A stretch of 64,000 bases of DNA from Saccharopolyspora ipomoeae. Lineage in GTDB: Bacteria; Actinomycetota; Actinomycetes; Mycobacteriales; Pseudonocardiaceae. A model generated the notes under the pieces. It saw only the letters and a program-made list of their open reading frames with translations, made no database searches and was not told the DNA's origin. Position 1 is the first letter of the stretch. The number at the start of each line of letters is the position of its first letter. The position numbers and the translations under genes are program-made. The stretch spans positions 124,001 to 188,000 of the forward strand of contig NZ_JASAOF010000003.1 in the NCBI RefSeq assembly GCF_029952525.1. Direction: 5' to 3'. Positions 27,315-37,040 of this stretch are shown here, piece by piece.

Positions 27315-28655
27315 CTACACGCCCTCCGGGAGGTCCTCTGGAGTCTTGTACGGCCCGACGACTGCGGTGGTGAAGGGGCGGTTGAGGAGGTCCCTGGCCA
27401 GCGCCGCGACATCGTCGGGGGTGACCGCCTCGATCTTGGCGAGGGTCTCCTCGACGGTGTAGTGGCGGCCGTAGTTGAGCTCGGTCTTGCCGATGCGGCT
27501 CATCCGGGCCGCGCTGTCCTCCAGACCCAGGACCAGACCGCCGCGCAGCTGACCGCGGCCGCGGTCGACCTCCTCCGGCGACAGGCCGTGGGCGGCGACG
27601 TCGGCGAGCACCGCGCGGATCACCGAGGCGACCTCGCCCAGGCGCTCCGGCGTGCACCCGGCGTACACCGAGAACGTGCCGGCGTCCGAGAAGGCCGAGC
27701 TCGACGAGTACACCGAGTACGCCAGGCCCCGGCTCTCCCGGATCTCCTGGAACAGCCGCGAACTCATGCCCCCACCCAGCGCCGCGTTGAGCACGCCGAG
27801 CGAGAACCGCCGCTCGTCGTAGCGGTCCAGCCCGCGGCAGCCCATCAGCAGGTGCGTCTGCTCGGTGTCGTCGGGGTGCAGCACCAGCGGTTCCTGCTTC
27901 GGCAGCCGCGCCCGTCCGCCGCGCGGCTCCTCCGGGTGCTCGTCGCCGGCCAGCCGGTCGCCCAGGGCCTTGCGGACCAGCCGCACCACCGTGGCGTGCT
28001 CGATGTTGCCCGCCACGGCCACGACCATCTTCGGCATCCGGTAGCTGCGCCGGTAGAAGCCGTGGACCCGGTTGCGGGTCATCTCGGTGATCGACTCCTC
28101 GGTGCCGAGCACCGACCGCCCCAGCGGGCTGTCGCCCAGCACCGCGGTGGAGAACAGCTCGTGCAGCAGGTCCTCGGGGTCGTCGTCGCGCATCGCGATC
28201 TCCTCGAGCACCACGCTGCGCTCGACGTCGACGTCGGCGGCGTCGTTGATCGCGTCGAAGACCACGTCGCAGAGCATGTCCACCGCCAGCGGCAGGTCCT
28301 CGTCCAGGACGTGCGCGTAGTAGCAGGTGTGCTCCTTGGACGTGAAGGCGTTGAGCTCACCGCCGACCGCGTCGATCTCCTGCGCGATGCCCACGGCGGT
28401 CCGCTTCGCGGTGCCCTTGAACAGCAGGTGCTCCAGGTAGTGCGCGGCACCGGCCTGCGCGCGGGTCTCGTCCCGGGACCCGACGCCGACCCAGATGCCC
28501 ACCGACGCCGAGCGGACGCCGGGCACGGGTTCGGTGACCACCCGCAGCCCGCCCGGCAGGACCGTCCGCCGCACTTCGGCGGTCCCGTTGTGCCCGAGGA
28601 CCCGGGTCGTCCCGGGACGTTGCAGGTGTCCGGCTGTCTGCTTCTGCTGCTTCAT
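27315..28655 (-). CDS. M16 zinc peptidase (processing peptidase family)
   Basis: A 446-residue metallopeptidase of the pitrilysin/mitochondrial processing peptidase type. The inverted zinc motif HxxEH is at 72-76 (HYLEH) with the third ligand Glu expected in the following helix around 150 (LEEIAMRDDDPEDL). A second, inactive M16-like half follows. In actinobacteria this gene (often called pepR) regularly lies beside pnp, as it does here 98 bp downstream of pnp on the same strand. Natural substrate not known. Confidence 0.88.
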   Translation of the reverse strand: MKQQKQTAGHLQRPGTTRVLGHNGTAEVRRTVLPGGLRVVTEPVPGVRSASVGIWVGVGSRDETRAQAGAAHYLEHLLFKGTAKRTAVGIAQEIDAVGGELNAFTSKEHTCYYAHVLDEDLPLAVDMLCDVVFDAINDAADVDVERSVVLEEIAMRDDDPEDLLHELFSTAVLGDSPLGRSVLGTEESITEMTRNRVHGFYRRSYRMPKMVVAVAGNIEHATVVRLVRKALGDRLAGDEHPEEPRGGRARLPKQEPLVLHPDDTEQTHLLMGCRGLDRYDERRFSLGVLNAALGGGMSSRLFQEIRESRGLAYSVYSSSSAFSDAGTFSVYAGCTPERLGEVASVIRAVLADVAAHGLSPEEVDRGRGQLRGGLVLGLEDSAARMSRIGKTELNYGRHYTVEETLAKIEAVTPDDVAALARDLLNRPFTTAVVGPYKTPEDLPEGV

Positions 28656-28700
28656 ATCCCTGTTTCATCGCCTCTGCGCGCACCCCGCGCACCCACGACA

Positions 28701-28736
28701 ATACGGCCCGCCCCGGCTGACCGGGACGGGCCGTAT
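28701..28736 (-). terminator. pnp terminator
   Basis: 16-base arms (ATACGGCCCGCCCCGG and near-perfect complement, one mismatch) with loop CTGA, 18 bases below the pnp stop. Confidence 0.8.
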
Positions 28737-28753
28737 CGACGGATTTCAGCGGA

Positions 28754-30997
28754 TCATTCGGCCGCGGTGGCCTCGGCCGGAGCCGCGTCGCCCTCCGAGG
28801 ACTCCTCCTCGTCGTTGACCACGATGAGGCTGATCTTGCCGCGGTTGTCGATGTCGGCGATCTCCACGCGCAGCTTGTCGCCGACGTTCACGACGTCCTC
28901 GACCTTGCCGATGCGCTTGCCGTTGCCCAGCTTGGAGATGTGCACCAGGCCGTCCTTGCCCGGCAGCAGCGAGACGAACGCGCCGAAGGCCGCGGTCTTG
29001 ACCACGGTGCCCAGGAAGCGCTCGCCGACCTTCGGCAGCTGCGGGTTCGCGATGGCGTTGATCTTGTCGATCGCCGCCTCCGCGGACGGGCCGTCGGCCG
29101 CACCCACGTAGATGGTGCCGTCGTCCTCGATGGTGATCTCGGCGCCGGTCTCCTCGGTGATCGAGTTGATCATCTTGCCCTTCGGGCCGATGACCTCGCC
29201 GATCTTGTCGACCGGGATGTTCACCGAGGTCACGCGCGGGGCGTGCGGGCTCATCTCGTCGGGCTTGCCGATCGCCTCGGCCATGACCTCCAGGATCGTG
29301 AACCGGGCGTCGCGCGCCTGGCCCAGCGCCTGCGCCAGCACCTCGGACGGGATGCCGTCCAGCTTGGTGTCCAGCTGCAGGGCGGTCACGAAGTCCTTCG
29401 TGCCCGCGACCTTGAAGTCCATGTCGCCGAACGCGTCCTCGGCACCGAGGATGTCGGTCAGCGCCACGTAGTGGGTCTTGCCGTCGACCTCGTCGGAGAC
29501 CAGACCCATCGCGATGCCCGCGACCGGGGCCTTCAGCGGCACACCCGCGTTGAGCAGGGACAGCGTCGAGGCGCAGACCGAGCCCATCGAGGTCGAACCG
29601 TTGGAGCCCAGGGCCTCGGAGACCTGCCGGATGGCGTACGGGAACTCCTCGCGCGAGGGCAGCACCGGAACGAGCGCGCGCTCGGCCAGCGCACCGTGGC
29701 CGATCTCGCGACGCTTCGGGCTGCCCACCCGGCCGGTCTCACCGGTCGAGTACGGCGGGAAGTTGTAGTGGTGCATGTACCGCTTCGTCGTCTCCGGGGA
29801 GAGCGAGTCGATGGTCTGCTCCAGCCGCAGCATGTTCAGCGTGGAGACGCCCAGGATCTGGGTCTCGCCGCGCTCGAACAGCGCCGAACCGTGGGTCCGC
29901 GGGATCACGCCGACCTCGGCGGACAGGCTGCGGATGTCGGTCAGGCTGCGGCCGTCGATGCGGACCTGGTCGCGGATGATGCGCTGCCGGACCAGCTTCT
30001 TGGTCAGCGAGCGGAACGCCGCGCCGATCTCCTTCTCGCGGCCCTCGAAGGCCTCGCCCTCGCCGGTGCCGACCTTCTCCAGCAGCGACGCCTTGATCTC
30101 GTCGAGGCGGGTCTCGCGCTCCTGCTTGCCGGCGATCTTCAGCGCCTCGGCCAGCTCGGTGGAGGCGGCCTGCTCGACGGCGGTGAACGCGTCGTCCTGG
30201 TAGGCCGGGAAGACCGGGAAGTCCTGGGTCTCCTTGTTCACGGCCTGGGCCAGCTGCTGCTGGGCGACGCACAGGTTCCGGATGAACGGCTTGGCCGCCT
30301 CCAGACCCGCGGCCACGATCTCCTCGGTCGGCGCCTGGGCGCCGCCGTCGACGAGCTCGGCGGTCTTCTCGGTGGCCTCGGCCTCGACCATCATGATCGC
30401 GACGTCGTCACCGACGATGCGGCCCGCGACGACCATGTCGAACACGGCGCGCTCGAGCTGCTCGTGGTTCGGGAAGGCCACCCACTGGCCGTCGATCAGC
30501 GCCATGCGGGTGGCACCGATCGGGCCGGAGAACGGCAGGCCCGAGCCCTGGGTGGACGCCGACGCGGCGTTGATCGCCAGCACGTCGTAGAGGTCGCCCG
30601 GCTTGAGGCTCATGACGGTGACCACGACCTGGACCTCGTTGCGCAGGCCGTCGACGAACGACGGGCGCAGCGGACGGTCGATCAGGCGGCAGGTCAGGAT
30701 CGCGTCGGTCGACGGACGCCCCTCGCGGCGGAAGAACGAGCCGGGGATGCGGCCCGCGGCGTACATCCGCTCTTCGACGTCGACGGTCAGCGGGAAGAAG
30801 TCGAAGTGCTCCTTCGGCTGCTTGGAGGCCGTGGTGGCCGACAGCAGCATGGTCTCGTCGTCGAGGTACGCGACGACGCTCCCGGCGGCCTGCTTCGCGA
30901 GCCGGCCGGTCTCGAAACGGACGGTACGGGTGCCGAACGCGCCGTTGTCCAGCACGGCGGTCGACTCGTACACGCCCTCTTCGATCGCTTCAGTCAA
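28754..30997 (-). CDS. pnp: Polyribonucleotide nucleotidyltransferase (PNPase)
   Basis: Phosphorolytic 3'-5' exoribonuclease and polymerase of the RNA decay machinery. The 747-residue protein has the two RNase PH domains (about 15-160 and 340-560), an alpha-helical linker, a KH domain ([18 protein letters not shown]) and a C-terminal S1 domain ([20 protein letters not shown]), and an acidic tail. TTG start at 30997 follows GGGAG at six bases. It stands downstream of rpsO in the classic rpsO-pnp order; in other bacteria pnp represses its own mRNA after cleavage of this leader. Confidence 0.96.
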   Translation of the reverse strand: MTEAIEEGVYESTAVLDNGAFGTRTVRFETGRLAKQAAGSVVAYLDDETMLLSATTASKQPKEHFDFFPLTVDVEERMYAAGRIPGSFFRREGRPSTDAILTCRLIDRPLRPSFVDGLRNEVQVVVTVMSLKPGDLYDVLAINAASASTQGSGLPFSGPIGATRMALIDGQWVAFPNHEQLERAVFDMVVAGRIVGDDVAIMMVEAEATEKTAELVDGGAQAPTEEIVAAGLEAAKPFIRNLCVAQQQLAQAVNKETQDFPVFPAYQDDAFTAVEQAASTELAEALKIAGKQERETRLDEIKASLLEKVGTGEGEAFEGREKEIGAAFRSLTKKLVRQRIIRDQVRIDGRSLTDIRSLSAEVGVIPRTHGSALFERGETQILGVSTLNMLRLEQTIDSLSPETTKRYMHHYNFPPYSTGETGRVGSPKRREIGHGALAERALVPVLPSREEFPYAIRQVSEALGSNGSTSMGSVCASTLSLLNAGVPLKAPVAGIAMGLVSDEVDGKTHYVALTDILGAEDAFGDMDFKVAGTKDFVTALQLDTKLDGIPSEVLAQALGQARDARFTILEVMAEAIGKPDEMSPHAPRVTSVNIPVDKIGEVIGPKGKMINSITEETGAEITIEDDGTIYVGAADGPSAEAAIDKINAIANPQLPKVGERFLGTVVKTAAFGAFVSLLPGKDGLVHISKLGNGKRIGKVEDVVNVGDKLRVEIADIDNRGKISLIVVNDEEESSEGDAAPAEATAAE

Positions 30998-31210
30998 GGT
31001 GACTCCCTATCGTCACAACGCCCACGGCAGGAGCATCCGGATCGGTGATCCGACAAGGCCGGCCATCGATCGAAGCTCCCGGGACCGTCTCGTGACGACT
31101 TGCCCGGCAGCCACTACCGAGGACCGGCGGACGCCTGCACCCAGTGCTTGCCACCGTGAGCGCTCTATTGAGTTGCTGACGGCGCCGGTGAGGCACCGCC
31201 CGGTTTTACG

Positions 31211-31247
31211 CACCGGGGGGAGCGGCCCGCGGCCACTCCCCCCGGTG
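31211..31247 (-). terminator. rpsO terminator in the rpsO-pnp gap
   Basis: Perfect 12-bp arms (CACCGGGGGGAG and complement) with a 13-base loop, directly after the rpsO stop. It separates a short abundant rpsO mRNA from read-through into pnp; the rest of the 255-bp gap shows no gene and probably also holds a pnp promoter. Confidence 0.82.
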
Positions 31248-31252
31248 TCACG

Positions 31253-31522
31253 TCAACGACGCAGACCGAGTCGCTGGATCAGCGAACGGTAGCGTTCGAT
31301 GTCCACCTTGGTCAGGTAGTTGAGCAGACGACGGCGGCGACCCACCATCAGCAGCAGGCCACGACGCGAGTGGTGGTCGTGCTTGTGCTGCTTGAGGTGC
31401 TCGGTGAGACCGGTGATCCGCTTGGTCAGCAGGGCCACCTGGGCCTCCGGCGAACCGGTGTCGCCGTCCTTCAGGCCGTACTCGGCCAGGATCGTCTTCT
31501 TCTCTTCAGTGGACAGCGCCAC
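31253..31522 (-). CDS. rpsO: 30S ribosomal protein S15
   Basis: Primary binder of 16S rRNA helices 20-22. The 89-residue protein is the standard S15: [29 protein letters not shown], the [16 protein letters not shown] turn and [16 protein letters not shown] at 31522 follows AAGGAG at six bases; the longer frame upstream is not S15-like. Confidence 0.97.
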   Translation of the reverse strand: MALSTEEKKTILAEYGLKDGDTGSPEAQVALLTKRITGLTEHLKQHKHDHHSRRGLLLMVGRRRRLLNYLTKVDIERYRSLIQRLGLRR

Positions 31523-31673
31523 GAAATGCTCCTTCTCACGATGTCCCGTGTCGGTGGGCGGTGAACCGCCCGGGAGGAACCGCGCCACGAGGGCCGGTCA
31601 CCTCGGAATTCGGCCACCACGGACTGCAGCCGATCCACAGGCCAGGATAACAGGGAAGCCCTGCTCGCCCCTG

Positions 31674-32234
31674 TTACCCCGACTCCTCGCGCGTCAGCGG
31701 CGCGCGGTGCACCACCCGGTGCACCGGAGCGCTTCCGCCCAGGTCACTGCGCATCACCGCGAGTTCGCCGGCCGTCCACCACGGACCCCGGTAGCCGGCC
31801 AGCAGGCCCGCCAGCGACCGCCGGTCCGCGCGACCCGCCGACCACCGGGCGACGGTCAGGTGCGCCCGGAACCGGGTCGGGTCGCCCCCGGCCGCGCCGA
31901 CCAGCGCGCGCAGCGCCCGCCGATCCCCGTCGGTGGCCGGTTCGACCCCGGCCCACAGCACTCCCCGGAACGCGCCCGCCCCGCTCAGGCGCAGCGAGAG
32001 CGGCCCGGTGGCCACCCGCGCCAAGCGGCGGTCGAGGCGGTCGGCGACCTCCTGCGGGTCGGCGTCGTCTCCGTGGAACCGCAGCGTCAGGTGCCAGCGC
32101 TCGGCGGCGGTGAAGCGGAACCCGCGCAGACCCGCCGTCACCTCGCTCACCCGGACCGGGTCCAGGTCCGCGATCGTCCCGGCGAGGTGCCGCACCGCCT
32201 CCTCGGACGGTTGCAGCGCGGTGAACAGCCGCAT
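31674..32234 (-). CDS. thpR: RNA 2',3'-cyclic phosphodiesterase
   Basis: 2H phosphoesterase that opens 2',3'-cyclic phosphates at RNA ends. The 186-residue protein has both HxTx motifs: HLTLRF near residue 47 and HLTVAR near 129. The ATG at 32234 (MRLFTALQPSEEA) is the normal family start; the frame upstream runs into a dispersed repeat. Placed between rpsO and a regulator gene, both leftward. Confidence 0.88.
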   Translation of the reverse strand: MRLFTALQPSEEAVRHLAGTIADLDPVRVSEVTAGLRGFRFTAAERWHLTLRFHGDDADPQEVADRLDRRLARVATGPLSLRLSGAGAFRGVLWAGVEPATDGDRRALRALVGAAGGDPTRFRAHLTVARWSAGRADRRSLAGLLAGYRGPWWTAGELAVMRSDLGGSAPVHRVVHRAPLTREESG

Positions 32235-32257
32235 CCGGCGAGTATCGCGCCTTGGAG

Positions 32258-32453
32258 CCGTTGAGCGATGCGGCGGAGCCGCATTCTCTTCCACCACCCC
32301 GGCAGCTCGCACCGCCGCAGGTTCTGATCGGCTTCGTGGCGAGCACACCGGGAGGCCGTGTATCGGCACACATCAGGAGCGCCGCACGGAGTCCACGGAG
32401 CCGATCAGGTTCTGCTGCCCGCACCGCCGAGCAAAGCAACTCCCGAACAGCCC
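32258..32453 (+). repeat. Dispersed structured element, copy C
   Basis: Lies between thpR and the XRE regulator gene, ending at the latter's stop codon. Small hairpin ATGCGGC-gga-GCCGCAT (32269-32285), block TCTTCCACC, then a 15-bp stem from TGATCGGCTTCGTGG (32325) and CCACGGAGCCGATCA (32393) with one U-G pair. The right edge GAACAGCCC is the complement of the left edge of copy B, a possible terminal inverted repeat. Longest copy. Confidence 0.78.
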
Positions 32454-32936
32454 TCACTCGCTGTCCGCGGCCCTCCGCAGCAGGCCCGCCAGTCTCGGGT
32501 AGCGGCCCTCCAGCAGCGAAGCGGCTGCCTCCAGCTCGGTGGGCTTGGCGGCCTCCAGCAGGACAGGCCAGGCGATCTGCTCGCCGTTGGCCACCTGCTT
32601 GACCGGCAGGTTGTCGCGCCCCACGGAGGGCTGCGACTGGCGCACGTCCTCCAGCGCCTGCTTGATCGCGTCCGACTCGCCCGCCGCCACGCCGGGGATG
32701 AGGACCTTGCGCTCCAGCATCACCAGCCGGGCCAGCACCTGCGGGTTGCCGATCTTGGCGCGGCGACCGCTCATCACCTGGCTGAGCATGGGCGCGCTGA
32801 TGCCGAGCACGTCGGCCAGCTGGGCCTGCGAGATGCGGAAGGCCACGACCAGACGGCGCACCCGGTCCCCCAGCGGTTCGCCGTACCACTGCCGCTGCAG
32901 AGCCAGGTTCCGCTGGACGCTGCTGCTCTCCGACAC
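32454..32936 (-). CDS. XRE family helix-turn-helix regulator
   Basis: A 160-residue DNA-binding protein. Residues about 28-62 form the HTH: FRISQAQLADVLGISAPMLSQVMSG, with the recognition helix APMLSQV. The C-terminal half is helical (ALEDVRQSQPSVGRD and LEAAASLLEGRYPRLAGLLRRAA). GTG at 32936 follows GGGGGAG at five bases; the earlier GTG at 32942 overlaps that site. Target unknown; nearest genes are ribF and thpR. Confidence 0.8.
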   Translation of the reverse strand: MSESSSVQRNLALQRQWYGEPLGDRVRRLVVAFRISQAQLADVLGISAPMLSQVMSGRRAKIGNPQVLARLVMLERKVLIPGVAAGESDAIKQALEDVRQSQPSVGRDNLPVKQVANGEQIAWPVLLEAAKPTELEAAASLLEGRYPRLAGLLRRAADSE

Positions 32937-33058
32937 CTTCACTCCCCCTGCGTGACCACCCGCCCGGCGAACCCGGACCGATTCGGACTCGAATCCTGCC
33001 AGCTCACCGGCCGCGCGGGGTCGAGAATCCGAAAACCTCTTCACCCGGGCGGCGGAGC

Positions 33059-34045
33059 TCACTCCCGCACCCCGAGGATCCGGCGGGTCTCGGCGACGTC
33101 GGCGTTCATCTGCTCCACCAGGGCCTCCACCGAGTCGTAGCGCTCCATCGGGCGCAGCCGCTGCACGAAGTCGAGGTCCACGTGCTCGCCGTAGAAGTCG
33201 GCGTCCACGTCGAGCACGAATGCCTCGACGGTGCGCTCGGTGCCGGAGAAGGTCGGGTTGCTGCCCACCGACACCGCGGCGGGCATCGCCGGGCTCGGCT
33301 GGTCGACACCGCGCGTGCGGTGGGTGAACCAGGCCGCGTAGACGCCGTCGGCGGGGATGGCGGAGTAGTCCGGAGTGGACAGGTTCGCGGTCGGGAAGCC
33401 GAGCTCCTTGCCGCCGCGGCCCGCGCCGCGCACCACGATGCCCTCCAACCGGTGGTACCGGCCCAGCGCCGAGGCCGCCGCGACGACGTCCCCCGCGTCG
33501 ATGCAGGCGCGGATGTAGGTCGAGGAGAACGTCACCGAGGTCCCGTCGGAGGCGTCGGAGCGCTCCACCGGGCCCGAGACCAGCGCGTCGGAGGCGACCT
33601 CGAAGCCGAACCGCTCGCCGAGCTTGGCGAGCAGGTCGATGTTGCCCGCCGCCTTGTGGCCGAAGGTGAAGTTCTCGCCCACCACGACCTCGGCCGCGTG
33701 CAGCTTCTCCACCAGGACCTCGTGCGCGAAGCCCTCGGCGGGGACCTTCGACATCTCGCGGGTGAAGGGCAGCACGCAGAACACGTCCACACCGAGCTGC
33801 TCGACGAGCTCGGCCCGCCGCCGGAGGGTGGTCAGCTGCGCCGGGTGGCTGCCCGGGCGCACCACCTCCGCCGGGTGCGGGTCGAAGGTCATCAGCACGC
33901 ACGGAACTCCGCGCCGCCGAGCCTGCTGCACCGCGTGCGCGATGAGTTTCTGATGCCCGCGGTGCACCCCGTCGAAGACACCGATGGTGACCACGCAACG
34001 GCCCCAACCACCGGGAAGCTGCTCCAAACCACGCCAACGCTGCAC
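33059..34045 (-). CDS. ribF: Bifunctional riboflavin kinase/FAD synthetase
   Basis: Makes FMN, then FAD. The 328-residue protein has the nucleotidyltransferase N-domain with GVFDGVHRGHQ (the HxGH motif, about 24-34) and FSSTYIR, and the kinase C-domain with GRGGKELGFPTANL and the conserved NPTF. GTG at 34045 (VQRWRGLEQLP) is the family-typical start; the upstream extension is not conserved-looking. Sits below truB with a 76-bp gap, as in most bacteria. Confidence 0.95.
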   Translation of the reverse strand: MQRWRGLEQLPGGWGRCVVTIGVFDGVHRGHQKLIAHAVQQARRRGVPCVLMTFDPHPAEVVRPGSHPAQLTTLRRRAELVEQLGVDVFCVLPFTREMSKVPAEGFAHEVLVEKLHAAEVVVGENFTFGHKAAGNIDLLAKLGERFGFEVASDALVSGPVERSDASDGTSVTFSSTYIRACIDAGDVVAAASALGRYHRLEGIVVRGAGRGGKELGFPTANLSTPDYSAIPADGVYAAWFTHRTRGVDQPSPAMPAAVSVGSNPTFSGTERTVEAFVLDVDADFYGEHVDLDFVQRLRPMERYDSVEALVEQMNADVAETRRILGVRE

Positions 34046-34121
34046 GGTCCAGAAGCCTACTTGCCGAGCCGAATCGAGCACCGAGCGGTGGACCACACCG
34101 AACGAACGGCCGACCTCGTGG

Positions 34122-35030
34122 TCAATTGCCCGGAACGATCACGAGGACTGCCTTGGCTGTGCGGCCGCGATCGCGCACGAGCGCCACGGCGCGGCCTTCG
34201 GGGTCGAACATGCCGTAGGTGCCCTCCACCCCGGCGGCCGTGACGACCTGGCCGTGGGACAGCGCACGAGCCGTCCTCGCGTCGACGTTGCGGCGCGGGA
34301 AGGCGGTCTCGACGGCCTGGTCCAGGCCCATCGAGAGCTCGGGGGTCTCCTCCAGCTGGTCGAGCGTCCGGGCCGTGGCCAGGCCGAACGGGCCGACGCG
34401 GGTGCGGCGCAGGGCCGTGAGGTGACCGCCGACTTCGAGCGCCTCGCCGAGGTCGCGGGCCAGCGCGCGCACGTAGGTGCCGGAGGAGCACTCGACCAGC
34501 ACGTCGAGCTCGGTGGTCCGCTCGGTGCGGCGCAGCGCGAGCACGTCGAAGCGGGAGACGGTGACCGGCCGGGCGTCCAGTTCGACGGTCTCGCCGCTGC
34601 GGGCGATCTCGTAGGCGCGCCGCCCGTTGATCTTCACGGCGCTGACCGCGCTGGGCACCTGCTGCAGGTCGCCGGTGAGCGCGGCGACGCCCTCGCGGAT
34701 CGCGGCCTCGTCCACCTCGGCGGCGTCGGTCGTGGACAGGACCTCGCCCTCGGCGTCATCGGTGCTGGTGGCGGCTCCGAGCGTGATCGTCGCCAGGTAG
34801 GCCTTGGTGTCCAGCGCGAGGTGGCCGAGCAGCTTGGTCGCCCGCTCCAGGCCGAGCACCAGCACGCCGGTCGCCATCGGGTCCAGCGTCCCGGCGTGCC
34901 CGACCTTGCGGGTGCCCATGATGCGGCGGACTCGGGAGACGACGTCGTGCGAGGTCATCCCCGCCGGCTTGTCGACGATCAGCAGGCCGGGAGGAACGGC
35001 GGGGCTCTGTTTGCGGGATTGCGCGGACAC
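34122..35030 (-). CDS. truB: tRNA pseudouridine-55 synthase
   Basis: Converts U55 of tRNA. The 302-residue protein has GLLIVDKPAGMTSHDVV at the N-terminus and the catalytic Asp in HAGTLDPMATGVL near residue 48; the actinobacterial C-terminal extension is present. GTG at 35030. Cotranscribed with ribF downstream; the MATE exporter stop is 26 bp upstream. Confidence 0.95.
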   Translation of the reverse strand: MSAQSRKQSPAVPPGLLIVDKPAGMTSHDVVSRVRRIMGTRKVGHAGTLDPMATGVLVLGLERATKLLGHLALDTKAYLATITLGAATSTDDAEGEVLSTTDAAEVDEAAIREGVAALTGDLQQVPSAVSAVKINGRRAYEIARSGETVELDARPVTVSRFDVLALRRTERTTELDVLVECSSGTYVRALARDLGEALEVGGHLTALRRTRVGPFGLATARTLDQLEETPELSMGLDQAVETAFPRRNVDARTARALSHGQVVTAAGVEGTYGMFDPEGRAVALVRDRGRTAKAVLVIVPGN

Positions 35031-35056
35031 GGCGGACCATCATTCCCGACCACCGA

Positions 35057-36385
35057 TCAGGCCGGTGCGGCGGCCTCGCGGGTCGCGCCGGTGACGGCCC
35101 ACTTGCCGGAGCGCGCCCGCAGCAGCAGCGTCACCATCCGCAGCACCATGAACAGGCTCAGCCCGGTCCAGATCCCGGCCAGCCCCCAGCCGAACGCCAG
35201 CGCCAGCCAGATCAGCGGCAGGTAACCGATCACGGCGCTGAGGATCGTCGCGGTGCGCAGGTAGGCGGCGTCGCCCGCGCCGAGGAACACGCCGTCGAGC
35301 GCGAACACCACGCCCGCCACGGGCTGGACCGCGACGAAGAACCACCAGGCGTGCGGCATCTCGGCGAGCACGGCGGTGTCGGTGGTGAACAGCGACGGCA
35401 GCACCCCGGACACGGCGGTGAAGAACAGCGCCAGCCCGCAGCCGAACACCAGGCTGTACCAGGTGACCTGCTTGGCGACGGCCTTCGCGCGCGGCACCGA
35501 TCCGCTGCCCAGGGCGGCTCCGACCAGCGACTGGGCGGCGATGGCCAGCGAGTCCAGCACCAGCGACTGGAACATCCACAGCTGCCAGACGACCTGGTGC
35601 GCGGCGGCGGTCTCGGCGCCGGTGCGCGCGGCCACCGAGGTCGCCGACAGGAAGCACACCTGGAAGGCCAGGGTGCGCAGCACCAGGTCGCGGCCCATGC
35701 CGAGCTGCGCGCGCATCTTGGCCCAGTCCGGGCGCAGCGGCGCCTTCTCGACGAGCAGGGCGCGGATGAACAGGGCGGCGGCGATGGTCTGGCCGATCAG
35801 GTTCGCGATCGCCGAGCCCTCCAGGCCCAGGCCCATCGGGTAGACCAGGATCGGGCAGAGCACGGCGGAGACGCCGTTGCCGATGAGCGTGTAGCGCAGC
35901 GGGCGGACGGTGTCCTGCACCCCGCGCATCCAGCCGTTGCCGGCCATCGTGATCAGCACGAGCGGGGCTCCGCACAGCGCGATGCGCAGCCAGGTCCCGG
36001 CTGCGTCGGCGACCGGGCCGGGCCCGGCGAGCAGCTCGGCGACGGGCGTGGCGACGAGCTGGGCGAGCAGCGAGAGGATCACGCCGACGGCCACGCCGAG
36101 CCAGGTGGCCTGCACGCCTTCGGCGACGGCCTCGGTGCGCCGCCCCGCGCCGTGCAGCCGCGCGGTGCGCGCGGTGGTGCCGTAGGTGAGGAACGTCAGC
36201 TGGCTGGAGATCAGCGTGAACAGGGTGCCGCCGAGCGCGAGACCGGCCAGCGGGACGGCGCCGAGGTGGCCGACCACAGCGGTGTCGACCAGCACGTACA
36301 GCGGCTCGGCGGCCAGCACGCCGAGCGCGGGGACCGCGAGTCCCAGCACCTTGCGCGGTGACACCCGTTCCCCGGCCTCGGACAC
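35057..36385 (-). CDS. MATE family efflux protein (DinF-like)
   Basis: A 442-residue cation-coupled exporter with about twelve membrane segments. The first helix PALGVLAAEPLYVLVDTAVVGHLG is the DinF-branch signature; a second related half starts around residue 220. GTG at 36385 follows GGGAGG at three to four bases. Neighbouring truB and ribF on the same strand, as in many actinobacteria. Substrate unknown. Confidence 0.88.
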   Translation of the reverse strand: MSEAGERVSPRKVLGLAVPALGVLAAEPLYVLVDTAVVGHLGAVPLAGLALGGTLFTLISSQLTFLTYGTTARTARLHGAGRRTEAVAEGVQATWLGVAVGVILSLLAQLVATPVAELLAGPGPVADAAGTWLRIALCGAPLVLITMAGNGWMRGVQDTVRPLRYTLIGNGVSAVLCPILVYPMGLGLEGSAIANLIGQTIAAALFIRALLVEKAPLRPDWAKMRAQLGMGRDLVLRTLAFQVCFLSATSVAARTGAETAAAHQVVWQLWMFQSLVLDSLAIAAQSLVGAALGSGSVPRAKAVAKQVTWYSLVFGCGLALFFTAVSGVLPSLFTTDTAVLAEMPHAWWFFVAVQPVAGVVFALDGVFLGAGDAAYLRTATILSAVIGYLPLIWLALAFGWGLAGIWTGLSLFMVLRMVTLLLRARSGKWAVTGATREAAAPA

Positions 36386-36452
36386 GTCGCCTCCCTTGTA
36401 AGCTGCGATGGATGGGTTCGCCCCTGACACAGGGTAGCGGTAAGGAGCGTCA

Positions 36453-37031
36453 GTGGATAGCGCCGATTACACCGAGGTCGCCCTCCGGCTCGCCAACGCC
36501 GACCTGACCGACGTCGAGTCCGTCCGCGCCGCGCTGCACGAGGAGCCCTGGTGGGCCGACCGCGTCCGCGACTCCGACCTCCCGCTGCTGCGCGAGGTCG
36601 CCGAAGGCCTGCGCCGCGCGCTGTCGGCGATGGTCGACGCCCCGGATTCCGCCGACACCGACCCCGAGAGCCCCGACCCCGACGGCCCCGACCCCGACAA
36701 CGCGGTCCGCGCGGAGGTCAACGCCCTGCTCGCCGCCCACCCCCCGCGCCCCCGGCTCTCCGGCCACGGCGGGCGCGACGGCACCCCGAACTGGCACGTC
36801 CACGTCGCGGGCCCGGACGCCCCCGCGGTCGACGAGGTCGTCGCCGCCGCGGCCTGGGGCCTGGCCCAGGGCATCGTCCACCACGGCACCCGGCGGTGGG
36901 GCCGCTGCCAGGCCGAGGACTGCCGGACCTACTTCCTCGACACCTCGACCAACCAGGCCAAGCGCTTCTGCTCCCCCCGCTGCGCCAACCGGGTCCACGT
37001 GGCGGCCTTCAGAGCCCGCAAACGCGCCTGA
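36453..37031 (+). CDS. CGNR zinc-finger protein
   Basis: A 192-residue protein of the ABATE/CGNR family, thought to be a stress-linked transcription regulator. The C-terminal finger has CxxxxC (CQAEDC), then FCSPRCANRVHVAAFRAR, where the C-x-x-x-C-x-N-R pattern gives the family name. A low-complexity acidic stretch of DP repeats lies near 62-85. GTG at 36453 follows AAGGAG. Divergent from the MATE gene (67 bp) and convergent with nrnA (9 bp). Confidence 0.82.
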   Translation: MDSADYTEVALRLANADLTDVESVRAALHEEPWWADRVRDSDLPLLREVAEGLRRALSAMVDAPDSADTDPESPDPDGPDPDNAVRAEVNALLAAHPPRPRLSGHGGRDGTPNWHVHVAGPDAPAVDEVVAAAAWGLAQGIVHHGTRRWGRCQAEDCRTYFLDTSTNQAKRFCSPRCANRVHVAAFRARKRA

Positions 37032-37040
37032 TCGGCCGGG